In this document: one piece after another, positions 1 to 7,806 of the stretch
Layout of the letters: each line of letters starts with the position of its first letter
Numbering within the stretch: position 1 is the first letter of the stretch
Source: Akkermansia muciniphila
Lineage (GTDB): Bacteria > Verrucomicrobiota > Verrucomicrobiia > Opitutales > UBA953
Length of the DNA stretch: 64,000 nt
Direction of reading: 5' to 3'
NCBI GenBank assembly: GCA_943331445.1
Contig: CALQLO010000005.1
Location: forward strand, 50,067 to 114,066
The notes under the pieces: generated by a model
The model's database searches: none
What the model was told of the DNA's origin: nothing
Seen by the model: only the letters and a program-made list of their open reading frames with translations
Made by a program: the position numbers and the translations under genes

Positions 1-1
1 G

Positions 2-457
2 AAGTATCTGATGCCGGATCCGGTAGAGACTCTCGAGGCCTGCCGCGAACTCGTGAAGAAGGGCTTTACGGTTCTGCCCTATATCCATGCCGACCCGGTC
101 CTCGCGAAGCGCCTCGAAGAAGTCGGTGCCGCCGCGGTCATGCCGCTCGGTGCACCCATTGGTTCTAATCGCGGCCTGCTCTCGCGCGATTTCCTCCGCA
201 TCATCATCGAACAGGCCCGCGTGCCGGTGATTATTGATGCCGGCTTGGGCGCCCCTTCGCACGCGGCTGAAGCGCTCGAACTGGGTGCCGATGCCGTCCT
301 TGTGAATACGGCGATCGCTTCTTCGGGCGACCCTGTCGCGATGGGTCGTGCCTTTCGCCTGGCGGTCGAAGCGGGTCGTCTCGCCCGTGAAGCCGGGCTG
401 GGTGCCGGCTCCGACAAAGCCGAGCCGACCTCACCCCTTACGGGTTTTCTAGACTGA
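2..457 (+). CDS. thiG: Thiazole synthase ThiG (5' truncated by window edge)
   Basis: ThiG builds the thiazole phosphate ring of thiamine in the cytoplasm from 1-deoxy-D-xylulose 5-phosphate, a glycine-derived imine and the ThiS thiocarboxylate. The frame is open from base 2, so the start lies outside the window. About 150 residues are visible of the roughly 255 usual for the family. They cover the second half of the TIM barrel, with the family stretches [34 protein letters not shown] and [11 protein letters not shown]. The Schiff-base lysine would be in the missing part. The stop lies four bases before the tlyA start, so the two are probably co-transcribed. Identity is clear. Confidence 0.95.
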   Translation, partial: KYLMPDPVETLEACRELVKKGFTVLPYIHADPVLAKRLEEVGAAAVMPLGAPIGSNRGLLSRDFLRIIIEQARVPVIIDAGLGAPSHAAEALELGADAVLVNTAIASSGDPVAMGRAFRLAVEAGRLAREAGLGAGSDKAEPTSPLTGFLD

Positions 458-461
458 TCTA

Positions 462-1217
462 ATGGCCGCCAAGCCCGGCAGAATCCGCGCCGACGAACTG
501 CTGCTGAAGCTGTCACTGGCCCCGACGCGTTCGGTCGCGCAGGCGCTCATCCTGGCCGGCAAGGTGCGCTCCGGCCCAGATGCGGTCGTCAATAAGCCTT
601 CGCAATCGTTCCCCGAAGATGCAGTGCTGATCGTCGACCAGCCTCCACGCTTCGTCTCGCGCGGCGGCGAGAAGCTTGAAGGCGCTCTCGATCATTTTAA
701 GATTTCCGTCGAAGCTCTTCACGGCCTCGACATCGGCGCCTCGACTGGTGGTTTCACCGACTGCTTGCTCCAGCGTGGCGTCGTCAGCATGACGTGCGTC
801 GACGTCGGGACGGCTCAGCTCCATTCGAAACTCCGCACGGATCCGCGCATCAAGAACCTCGAGAAGTTCAACGCCCGGGAAATCAACACCGTCGAGCTAC
901 CGCACCGGACCTACGGGATCGTGGTCATGGATCTCTCGTTCATCTCCTTGCGCCTAGTTCTGCCGGCCGCCTGGGAGCGGACAGGGAAGGGCGGGCATCT
1001 GATTGCGCTCATCAAGCCGCAGTTCGAGGCGACGCGGGCCGAGGCCGACAAGGCGCAGGGGATCATCAAGGACCCGGTCATCCATGCCCGCGTGGTCGAT
1101 GGCCTGACCGCCTCCATTCAGTCACTTCCCGGCGCCCAGGTCCTCGGGGTGATTCCCTCGCCGATCGAAGGCCGGGATGGTAACAAAGAGTTCCTGATCG
1201 CGGTCAAAAGGGCCTAA
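462..1217 (+). CDS. tlyA: TlyA-family rRNA 2'-O-methyltransferase
   Basis: TlyA-family proteins methylate ribose 2'-hydroxyls of rRNA (C1409 of 16S and/or C1920 of 23S rRNA in characterised members) using SAM. Residues 7-65 form an S4 RNA-binding domain. The FtsJ-like Rossmann domain follows, with the SAM-binding stretch [11 protein letters not shown] at 90-100 and the family motif IKPQFEA further on. Length (251 residues) is slightly below the usual 265-275. The ATG sits four bases after the thiG stop, and tlyA often accompanies isoprenoid or thiamine genes. Many databases label the family 'hemolysin', but the domains indicate an rRNA methyltransferase. Confidence 0.93.
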   Translation: MAAKPGRIRADELLLKLSLAPTRSVAQALILAGKVRSGPDAVVNKPSQSFPEDAVLIVDQPPRFVSRGGEKLEGALDHFKISVEALHGLDIGASTGGFTDCLLQRGVVSMTCVDVGTAQLHSKLRTDPRIKNLEKFNAREINTVELPHRTYGIVVMDLSFISLRLVLPAAWERTGKGGHLIALIKPQFEATRAEADKAQGIIKDPVIHARVVDGLTASIQSLPGAQVLGVIPSPIEGRDGNKEFLIAVKRA

Positions 1218-1369
1218 AAGGGCTAGAGGTGGTAGGGCTAGGGGTTTTTAGAAAAGAGCCAAATTACTGTTATTTCCTTCATTTCTCCCCCTGCCCCTAC
1301 CCCTGCGCCTGTGGCGTACCCCCATTTCTCCTTGCCCTCGGCCCACCTCCGCTTACTTCCAAACCTCCC

Positions 1370-1564
1370 ATGACTACCGAAGGTAAGCTCAAGCGTTCCC
1401 GCAACCCCCTTGATTTCGATTTCACCGAACCCGAGGCTCTGTCGCGCTACGTCACCGAGACGGGCAAGATTCTGCCCCGCAAGCTGTCCGGCCTCACCGC
1501 CCGTCAGCAACGTTATATTGCCCGTGCCGTTAAGCGCGCCCGCAATATGATCACGATGAAGTAA
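1370..1564 (+). CDS. rpsR: Small ribosomal subunit protein bS18
   Basis: A 64-residue bS18, which binds the platform of the 30S subunit next to bS6. The C-terminal half carries the family core GKILPRKLSGLTARQQRYIARAVKRARN split over residues 30-60 (LPRKLSG, QQRYI, AIKRAR-like). The frame is open further upstream, but the upstream part encodes a proline- and phenylalanine-rich run unlike S18, so the ATG at 1370 is preferred. The gene stands alone, without rpsF or rplI beside it, and ends at a strong terminator. The 150-base gap before it is pyrimidine-rich and probably carries its promoter and leader. Confidence 0.9.
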   Translation: MTTEGKLKRSRNPLDFDFTEPEALSRYVTETGKILPRKLSGLTARQQRYIARAVKRARNMITMK

Positions 1565-1587
1565 TCGTCCTCGCGACGACCTCCCCG

Positions 1588-1614
1588 GGCCGCCTCTTCA
1601 GGCGGCCTTTTTGT
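1588..1614 (+). terminator. Rho-independent terminator after rpsR
   Basis: GGCCGCC (1588-1594), a six-base loop and GGCGGCC (1601-1607) form a perfect 7-bp stem followed by five T residues. It lies 24 bases after the rpsR stop and ends that transcript. Confidence 0.9.
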
Positions 1615-1701
1615 TGGTAGCGTAGGAGGTTGCCCCTGGGGAGCCTTCGTCGTAAATCAAACGAGACTTTCCGACCGATTCCGCTTACCTTTATTTCCCC
1701 T

Positions 1702-2679
1702 TTGTCCGCGCCCCTTCCCAGTCTGCTGACCGCCACCGAACTTCCTCGGGCGGCCGAGTTATTGCGTCAGGGCGAGTGTGTGGCTTTGCCCACCGAGACA
1801 GTCTACGGCCTCGCGGCTGATGCCCTCAATGAGCGCGCCCTTGCCCAGGTCTTCACCATCAAGGGCCGACCGTTACTTGATCCGCTTATCGTGCACGTGC
1901 TCGATCTCGCGGGGCTCGCTGAAGTCGCGGAGTCGGATCCGCGACTGGCGAAGATCGCCCACCTTTGGCCCGGCCCGCTCACGGTGGTACTGCGCCGCAA
2001 AGCCGTCGTACCCGATCTCGTCACCGCCGGCAAGGATACGGTGGCCGTCCGCATTCCTGCCCACCCGCTATTCCGCGAGGTACTTCGCCTCGCCGCTCGC
2101 CCGCTCGCCGCACCGAGCGCTAATCCTTTTGGCTACGTGAGTCCCACGAAAGCCGAACACGTGCGCGCCTCGCTGGGCGAACGCTGTCCGTGGATTGTCG
2201 ATGGAGGGCCCTGCCAGCACGGACTGGAATCGACCATTCTCGATCTCTCTGCGCCCGACCGCGCCCGCCTGCTCCGCCCCGGTCCAATTTCCATCGAGAC
2301 ACTTCGCGCCCTGCTCGGTGAGATCGAAGAGGTGACGCGTACCGCGGGTCCCCAGGTAGCTCAAGATGCTCCCGGGATGCTCGCTCGTCATTATAGCCCC
2401 GCTACCCAGGTCGCCCTTTTCCCTTACGGAACTTTACCAGTCATCGCCAATCTCCGCTCCGCGATTCTCTTTCTGGGTCGCCGGGTTTCGCCGCCGACCA
2501 ATGCCGACGTCTTTATACTTTCGGAGTCGGGCTCCATGGAGGAGGCCGCCCATCATCTCTTCGACCTGCTGCGCCAGCTCGATGGCCGTGGCTACGCCAC
2601 GATTCACGCCGAACTGGCTCCGCCCGTCGGCCTCGGCGTAGCCTTCAACGACCGCCTGACCCGCGCCGCTGCCCGCTGA
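1702..2679 (+). CDS. Sua5/YciO/YrdC-type L-threonylcarbamoyladenylate synthase
   Basis: This enzyme makes threonylcarbamoyl-AMP from threonine, bicarbonate and ATP, the first step of tRNA t6A37 modification. The YrdC domain is shown by PTETVYGLAADA, the KGRPLLDPLIVHV segment and APSANPFG. The linker ARHYSP and a C-terminal domain make it the longer Sua5 type rather than TsaC. The frame is open back to a TTG at 1630, only 18 bases after the rpsR terminator. I prefer the TTG at 1702 (325 residues) because the residues before it do not look like the family, but the start is uncertain. The stop overlaps the prmC start as TGATG, so the two are coupled. Confidence 0.9.
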   Translation: MSAPLPSLLTATELPRAAELLRQGECVALPTETVYGLAADALNERALAQVFTIKGRPLLDPLIVHVLDLAGLAEVAESDPRLAKIAHLWPGPLTVVLRRKAVVPDLVTAGKDTVAVRIPAHPLFREVLRLAARPLAAPSANPFGYVSPTKAEHVRASLGERCPWIVDGGPCQHGLESTILDLSAPDRARLLRPGPISIETLRALLGEIEEVTRTAGPQVAQDAPGMLARHYSPATQVALFPYGTLPVIANLRSAILFLGRRVSPPTNADVFILSESGSMEEAAHHLFDLLRQLDGRGYATIHAELAPPVGLGVAFNDRLTRAAAR

Positions 2680-3524
2680 TGCAAAACCTGCTTGAGACGC
2701 TGAAGAAGGCGACGGAGTTTTTGACGCGCAAGGGTCTGGAGAAGCCGCGGATGGAAGCGGAGCATCTCTTCGCCGGCGGGCTTGGCCTCAAACGACTCGA
2801 TCTTTACCTGCAATTTGAACGCTTACTGAGCGACGCCGAAGTGGTGCGTCTCCGCGATATGACCGTCCGCCGCGGCAATCATGAACCGCTCCAACATATC
2901 ACGGGCAAAGCGGAGTTTCGCGACCTCGTCTTGAAATCCGATAAGCGCGCCCTCATCCCGCGCCCCGAGACCGAGGAACTGATCGACCACGCCCTCGCCC
3001 TTTTTCCCGAAGATCAGGTCGTGCGCGTGCTTGATCTCGGCACGGGTTCCGGCGCCATCGCGCTGGCGTTGGCCTCGGAGCGGCCGGCTTGGAAGGTCGA
3101 CGCGGTGGATCGCTCGCCGGATGCGTTAGCCCTCGCCCGTGAAAACGCCGCCCAGCTCGGCCTGGCCGAGCGCGTGAACTTCGCGGAGTCCGATTGGTTC
3201 TCCGCCGTCACGGATGCTTACGACCTCATTGTGGCGAACCCTCCTTACCTAACGGAAGCCGAAGTCGCCGTCGCTGACCCCGAGGTGCGCGAGTTTGACC
3301 CGAAGTCTGCCTTGGTCGCCGCGGAAGACGGGCTCGCTGATTTAAGAAAAATCTTGGAAGGTGCCGCGAAGCATTTGCGCCCGAGCGGTTGGGTGCTCTG
3401 CGAAACGGGCATCGATCAGCACCCAGCTTTGGCCGAACACTCGGCGAAACTCGGTTACGTGGAAGCCTCCGGCCTGCCCGATATGAGCGGCCGAGCGCGC
3501 TTCTGGAAAGCTAGGAAAGAATAA
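2679..3524 (+). CDS. prmC: Release factor glutamine N5-methyltransferase PrmC
   Basis: PrmC methylates the glutamine of the GGQ motif in release factors RF1 and RF2, improving peptide release. The protein has an N-terminal helical domain (about 1-75), the SAM-binding stretch DLGTGSG at 119-125 and the catalytic NPPY at 187-190 that holds the substrate glutamine. Length (281 residues) is normal for the family. The ATG overlaps the stop of the Sua5-type gene by one base, so translation is probably coupled. Sua5-prmC adjacency is common and ties two translation-quality functions together. Confidence 0.95.
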   Translation: MQNLLETLKKATEFLTRKGLEKPRMEAEHLFAGGLGLKRLDLYLQFERLLSDAEVVRLRDMTVRRGNHEPLQHITGKAEFRDLVLKSDKRALIPRPETEELIDHALALFPEDQVVRVLDLGTGSGAIALALASERPAWKVDAVDRSPDALALARENAAQLGLAERVNFAESDWFSAVTDAYDLIVANPPYLTEAEVAVADPEVREFDPKSALVAAEDGLADLRKILEGAAKHLRPSGWVLCETGIDQHPALAEHSAKLGYVEASGLPDMSGRARFWKARKE

Positions 3525-3601
3525 CCATCGAGGGCCCTCGTGTCCTCGGGTATCGTCCTCCCGTCTTGCCCTTCGGCGTTCCTTCGCTCTTTAGTACCTT
3601 T

Positions 3602-5131
3602 ATGTCCCAGCAGCCCGCCGCCAAACCCAAGACCGCCATCACCCCGACCCGCCAGGAAGACTATCCTGAGTGGTACCTCCAGGTGATCAAGCATGCCGAC
3701 CTGGCCGAAAACAGCCCAGTCCGCGGTTGCATGGTGATTAAGCCTTGGGGCTACGCCCTCTGGGAGAATATTCACCGCGACCTCGATGAGATGTTCAAGG
3801 AGACCGGTCACGTAAACGCCTACTTCCCGCTCTTCATTCCGGTCAGCTACATTCAGAAGGAAGCCGCCCACGTTGATGGCTTCGCCAAAGAGTGTGCAGT
3901 GGTCACCCACTCGCGCCTCGAGATGGGCCCCGACGGTAAGCTCGTCCCCGCCGGCGAGCTCGAAGAGCCGCTCATCGTGCGCCCGACTTCCGAGACGATC
4001 ATCGGCGAGACCTATTCGAAGTGGGTCCAGTCCTACCGCGATCTGCCGATTCTGATCAACCAGTGGGCCAACGTCGTCCGCTGGGAGATGCGCACGCGCC
4101 TCTTTCTTCGCACCGCCGAGTTCCTCTGGCAGGAAGGCCACACGGTCCACGCGACCGAGGCCGAAGCGGTCGAGGAGACCAACAAGATGCTCCAGGTCTA
4201 CGCGGACTTCGCCGAGAACTACATGGCGATGCCGGTGATCATGGGCCGCAAGACCGAAGGCGAACGCTTCCCAGGTGCGGTCGACACGCTCTGCATCGAG
4301 TCGATGATGCAGGACCGCAAGGCCCTCCAGGCTGGCACCTCCCACTACCTTGGCCAGAATTTCTCCAAGTCCTGCAATATCCAGTTCCAGGACGAGAAGG
4401 GCACGCAGCAGTTTGCGCACACGACCTCGTGGGGCGTCTCGACCCGCCTCATCGGCGGTATGATCATGACGCACTCCGACGACGATGGTTTCGTCGCGCC
4501 GCCCCGCCTCGCCCCGCAACACGTGGTCATTATTCCGATTTACAAGGACGACGCCACGAAGGCCGATATCCTTGCCTACTGTCAGTCACTCCAAAAGGAA
4601 CTCGCGGCCCAGCGCTTCCACGACCGCAAGATTGTCGTGACGATCGATAATCGCGACATCCGCGGCGGCGATAAGGTCTGGGGTTGGATTAAGAAGGGCG
4701 TCCCAGTCCGCGTCGAGGTCGGCCCGCGCGACATGGCCGCCCATGCGGTCTTCGCTGCCCGCCGCGATACCGGCGAGAAGGCTGGCGTCCCTCGCGCTGA
4801 ATTCGTCTCCGGCATCGTCGCCCGTCTGCAATCCATTCAGGACAATCTCCTCGCCCGGGCAAAGGCCCACCGCGCCGAGCACACCCGCGAAATTAATAGC
4901 TGGGATGAGCTTAAGGCGTTCTTCACGCCGAAGAACGCCGAGAAGGCTGAAATCCACGGCGGCTTCGCACTGTGCCACTGGAACGGCTCAAAGGAAGTCG
5001 AGAAACGCCTAAAGGATGAACTCAAGGTCACCATCCGTTGCATCCCGCTCGATGCTAAGGATGAGCCCGGCAAGTGCGTCGTCACCGGCGAGCCCAGCGC
5101 TCGCCGTGTCGTGATGGCAAAGGCCTACTAA
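3602..5131 (+). CDS. proS: Prolyl-tRNA synthetase, archaeal/eukaryotic type
   Basis: A class II synthetase that charges tRNA-Pro. The sequence shows the core (YPEWYLQ, VIKPWGYALWE, RPTSETII, RWEMRTRLFLRTAEFLWQEGHT, TTSWGVSTRLIGG), an anticodon-binding domain and the C-terminal ProS_C domain ending in the terminal Tyr typical of this type. There is no INS editing insertion between motifs 2 and 3, so it is the archaeal/eukaryote-like form found in some bacteria. The frame is open from 3566, but ATG at 3602 (509 residues) gives the usual N-terminus. It ends convergently against xseA with a palindromic repeat between them. Confidence 0.96.
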   Translation: MSQQPAAKPKTAITPTRQEDYPEWYLQVIKHADLAENSPVRGCMVIKPWGYALWENIHRDLDEMFKETGHVNAYFPLFIPVSYIQKEAAHVDGFAKECAVVTHSRLEMGPDGKLVPAGELEEPLIVRPTSETIIGETYSKWVQSYRDLPILINQWANVVRWEMRTRLFLRTAEFLWQEGHTVHATEAEAVEETNKMLQVYADFAENYMAMPVIMGRKTEGERFPGAVDTLCIESMMQDRKALQAGTSHYLGQNFSKSCNIQFQDEKGTQQFAHTTSWGVSTRLIGGMIMTHSDDDGFVAPPRLAPQHVVIIPIYKDDATKADILAYCQSLQKELAAQRFHDRKIVVTIDNRDIRGGDKVWGWIKKGVPVRVEVGPRDMAAHAVFAARRDTGEKAGVPRAEFVSGIVARLQSIQDNLLARAKAHRAEHTREINSWDELKAFFTPKNAEKAEIHGGFALCHWNGSKEVEKRLKDELKVTIRCIPLDAKDEPGKCVVTGEPSARRVVMAKAY

Positions 5132-5147
5132 TCCTCTGCGTCAGGTA

Positions 5148-5169
5148 GGGGCAGCACCGCGTGCTGCCC
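5148..5169. repeat. Palindromic repeat (GCAGCACCGCGTGCTGC family)
   Basis: A GGGCAGCAC/GTGCTGCCC inverted repeat preceded by GTAG, in the 47-base gap between the convergent proS and xseA genes. The same hairpin recurs at many sites in this window. Here it could also serve as a bidirectional transcript end, although no T-run follows. Confidence 0.8.
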
Positions 5170-5178
5170 TCGTTGTCG

Positions 5179-6363
5179 TTACCCGCCCGTCGCGCCGGCT
5201 TCGCCGTCGTTGAACTTCAGGCGGAGCTTCCGGCCCTTGGTCACGCCCTTACTGGTCGAGATGACGGTGCCGTCTTCGTCGCGGACAATGGAGTAGCCGC
5301 GTGAAAGGATGGATTCGAAGCCAGCCGACTGCAGGCGCTTACCGAGTTGATTGAGCTTCTCGCGCGTGATGCCGAGGCGAGCCTTCGGCGAGAGGCGGTG
5401 AAGTTCGCTGCCGAGCTCGGAGAGCGTGTGCCGATGGGTGGCGATGGTTTCCTGAGCAGCGCCATCGAGCCGTTCGTTGAGGAGGTCGAGGTCTTGGAAA
5501 AGCGACTGGAGCTTCGCCTTCGGGGAGTGGCGGGCGAGCTCTGCCGCGAGGAGCTTCAACTTCTCCCGAAGTTTGATCTGTCCGGAGACGATGAGTTCGG
5601 CGGCGGCTGTCGGGGTCTCGGCGCGCTTGTCCGCGGCGAAGTCGCACAACGTGAAGTCGGTCTGGTGGCCGACGGCGGAGATGACGGGCGTCTTGCTCGC
5701 CCGCACGGCGCGGACGAGGGCTTCGTCGTTGAAGCCCCAAAGATCTTCCATGGAGCCTCCGCCGCGGCCGACGACGATGAGGTCAATCCCCGGGATGGCG
5801 TTGGCCAGCTTGAGTCCGTGGATGATAGAGCCTGGGCAGGTCTCGCCCTGCACGCGCGCGGGCACCAGCCAGGCGGTGCCGCTCCAGCCACGCGTCTTCA
5901 GGACTTCCGTAAAATCGTGCCAGACCGCACCACTTTCTGAGGTGATGAATGCCACGACTTTCGGAAAGTCGGGTAGGGCACGCTTGTTCGCTTCGTCAAA
6001 TAAGCCTTCGGCTTTGAGCTTCTCCTGGAGTTCCTTGAATTTCTGGAAGAGGTCGCCTTCGCCTGCCTGCTTCATCGAATCGACCATCAGCGAGAGTTTG
6101 CCGGAAGGGGCGTAGATATCGGCCTTGGCCTTGAGGATGACCTTCACGCCGTCGCCCATGGCGAATTTCACCCAGCGAGCCTGATAGCTCAGTAACACAC
6201 AGGAGAGCGTCGCTCCGCTATCCTTAATCGAGAAGTAGTGGTGCCCGGAGGAGTAATGTTTGTAGCCCGAGATTTCCCCGACGACTTCAACGGTCCCGAT
6301 GCGATTTACCGTGCCCTTGAGGACATCGGAAAGCTCGCTGACGGTGAGGGGCGCCGAAGACAT
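5179..6363 (-). CDS. xseA: Exodeoxyribonuclease VII large subunit
   Basis: XseA with XseB forms ExoVII, which degrades single-stranded DNA from both ends during repair and recombination. The N-terminal OB fold (about residues 1-100; LTVSELSDVLKG, VVGEISGYKHYSSGHHYFSIKD) is followed by the catalytic region with VVGRGGGSMEDLWGFNDE and VISAVGHQTDFTLCDFAADKRA split across about 200-260. A charged helical region and the closing motif SRGYSIVRD follow. At 394 residues it is a little shorter than the usual 400-450, mainly in the coiled-coil. No xseB is visible in the window. It is transcribed divergently from the dehydrogenase gene at 6566. Confidence 0.95.
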   Translation of the reverse strand: MSSAPLTVSELSDVLKGTVNRIGTVEVVGEISGYKHYSSGHHYFSIKDSGATLSCVLLSYQARWVKFAMGDGVKVILKAKADIYAPSGKLSLMVDSMKQAGEGDLFQKFKELQEKLKAEGLFDEANKRALPDFPKVVAFITSESGAVWHDFTEVLKTRGWSGTAWLVPARVQGETCPGSIIHGLKLANAIPGIDLIVVGRGGGSMEDLWGFNDEALVRAVRASKTPVISAVGHQTDFTLCDFAADKRAETPTAAAELIVSGQIKLREKLKLLAAELARHSPKAKLQSLFQDLDLLNERLDGAAQETIATHRHTLSELGSELHRLSPKARLGITREKLNQLGKRLQSAGFESILSRGYSIVRDEDGTVISTSKGVTKGRKLRLKFNDGEAGATGG

Positions 6364-6416
6364 ACTGGCAGATTCAAGGATTCGACAGGGAAGGGCAAGC
6401 GGTCTCGGGATGCCTT

Positions 6417-6508
6417 GGGTAGGGCGGGGCTCTCCGAGCCCGCCGTTGACCCGACCGATTTTCGGATCTCCGTCCGCGAACGGACGGCTCGGAGAGCCGT
6501 CCCTACCC
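6417..6508. repeat. REPIN-like hairpin doublet
   Basis: A 92-base unit that begins GGGTAGGG and ends CCCTACCC. It holds two different hairpins in inverted orientation: GGGCTC/GAGCCC near 6425-6443 and a longer ACGGCTCGG/GAGAGCCGT arm pair near 6482-6500, with an additional short palindrome between. It lies in the divergent gap between xseA and the next gene. Confidence 0.75.
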
Positions 6509-6565
6509 GACTCAGTCCTTTACGCAGTCCTCGACTCAGTCCTCCATTCTTCTTTCACTCCGCCT

Positions 6566-7429
6566 ATGAAAATTGCATTCGTGGGCACCGGCGTGATGGG
6601 GAAGAGCATGGTTGCGAACCTGCTGAAGGCCGGCCACGAGGTCACGGTCTACACCCGCACCAAGGCCAAGGCCGATGACCTCTTTGCGCTGGGAGCCAAG
6701 TGGGCTGCCTCGCCAGCGGAGGCGGCTAAAGGCGTCGATGTCGCCATCTCGATGGTCGGTTATCCGAACGACGTTGAAGAAGTTTGGCGCGGTCCGCAGG
6801 GTTTCATGTCCACCGCCAAGCCTGGCTGCGTACTCATCGATATGACCACGTCGAGCCCGGCGCTGGCGCGGTCGCTGGCCACCGAGGCTGCAGCCAAGGG
6901 CTTCGGCCCGCTCGACGCCCCGGTCTCCGGTGGCGATCGTGGTGCCCGTGAGGGTACACTGACGATCATGGTCGGCGGAACGGAGAAAGATTATGATTTC
7001 GCGCAACCGCTGTTCGCTGCCATGGGCAAGACAATCGTCCTGCAGGGCGCACCGGGCACGGGCCAACTCTGTAAGCTCGCTAACCAGATCGGCATCGCCT
7101 CTGGCATGATTGCGATGTCCGAGGCCTTGGCCTTCGCCCGCGCGACGGGCCTCAATCTCGAGACCACGCTGCGCTCGATCTCCGGCGGTGGCGCCTCGAG
7201 CTGGGCGTTGCTCAATCTCGCCCCGCGCGTCTTGAAGGGCGACTTCGCTCCAGGCTTCTACGTGAAGCACTTCGTGAAGGATATCGGCCTGGCGCTCGAC
7301 GTCTGCCGCGAACAGGGCATCAAGCTTCCCGGCCTTGAACTCGCCGCGAAACTCTACGGCGAAGTTGTCGCCGCCGGCGAAGGCGACTCCGGCACCCAGG
7401 CCCTCGCCCGCCGCTATTTCCAGATGTAA
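6566..7429 (+). CDS. NAD(P)-dependent oxidoreductase, 3-hydroxyisobutyrate dehydrogenase family
   Basis: A beta-hydroxyacid dehydrogenase of 287 residues. The N-terminal Rossmann motif is GTGVMG at 7-12. The family substrate signature DAPVSGG is at 117-123, and the catalytic lysine is K170 in GQLCKLANQ. The all-helical C-terminal domain (GFYVKHFVKDIGLALD) completes the family fold. Substrate cannot be told from sequence; 3-hydroxyisobutyrate, tartronate semialdehyde and succinic-semialdehyde reductases share these motifs. The frame is open from 6299, but that extension is translated repeat sequence, so ATG at 6566 is chosen. It appears monocistronic. Confidence 0.9.
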   Translation: MKIAFVGTGVMGKSMVANLLKAGHEVTVYTRTKAKADDLFALGAKWAASPAEAAKGVDVAISMVGYPNDVEEVWRGPQGFMSTAKPGCVLIDMTTSSPALARSLATEAAAKGFGPLDAPVSGGDRGAREGTLTIMVGGTEKDYDFAQPLFAAMGKTIVLQGAPGTGQLCKLANQIGIASGMIAMSEALAFARATGLNLETTLRSISGGGASSWALLNLAPRVLKGDFAPGFYVKHFVKDIGLALDVCREQGIKLPGLELAAKLYGEVVAAGEGDSGTQALARRYFQM

Positions 7430-7806
7430 TAGATTAGGGCAGCACCGCGTGCTGCCCTAATCTGTATCCGTCTTGGCCCCTTGTCCCCCTCGAAGGCTTC
7501 GCCTTCACGGGTAGGGACGGCTGTCCCCAGCCGTCCGTTCACCGACGGACGTGCGTACCTCTCCCGACATTCTATTCTCTCCACGCTCAACGGCGGGTTG
7601 TCCCCAACCCGCCGTTAACCCGATTAACATCCGCACCTCTCTCGACATCCTATTCTCTTACCGCTCAACGGACGGCTGAGGACAGCCGTCCGTTCGCCGA
7701 CGGACGTGCGTACCTCTCCCGACATTCTATTCTCTCACCGCTCAACGGCGGGTTGAGGACAACCCGCCCTACCCAAGACAAAATACGCCTGCTTCGCACC
7801 GCGCCC
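7430..7806. repeat. Repeat-filled gap: palindrome plus four-hairpin REPIN-like chain
   Basis: No gene is seen here. A GCAGCACCGCGTGCTGC palindrome sits at 7437-7457. A chain from GGGTAGGG near 7509 to CCCTACCC near 7775 then holds four hairpins (7511-7539, 7588-7616, 7667-7694, 7744-7771). They alternate between GGACGGCTG-type and GGCGGGTTG-type arms. The hairpins are separated by three copies of the same roughly 45-base spacer, recognisable by ACATTCTATTCTCT. The array separates two convergent genes. Confidence 0.85.

Noticed and set aside
3455..4522. A 355-codon minus-strand frame opposite proS and the end of prmC
   Set aside because: It spans the clearly coding prmC end and proS core on the + strand; composition is that of an antisense shadow.
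6299..6565. N-terminal extension of the dehydrogenase gene upstream of 6566
   Set aside because: It is translated repeat DNA and precedes a perfect Rossmann-fold start; the family begins at the ATG at 6566.
7430..7806. Regularly spaced repeats that might be a CRISPR array
   Set aside because: The repeats are hairpins that alternate in type and the spacers between them are near-identical rather than unique. No cas genes are present in the window.
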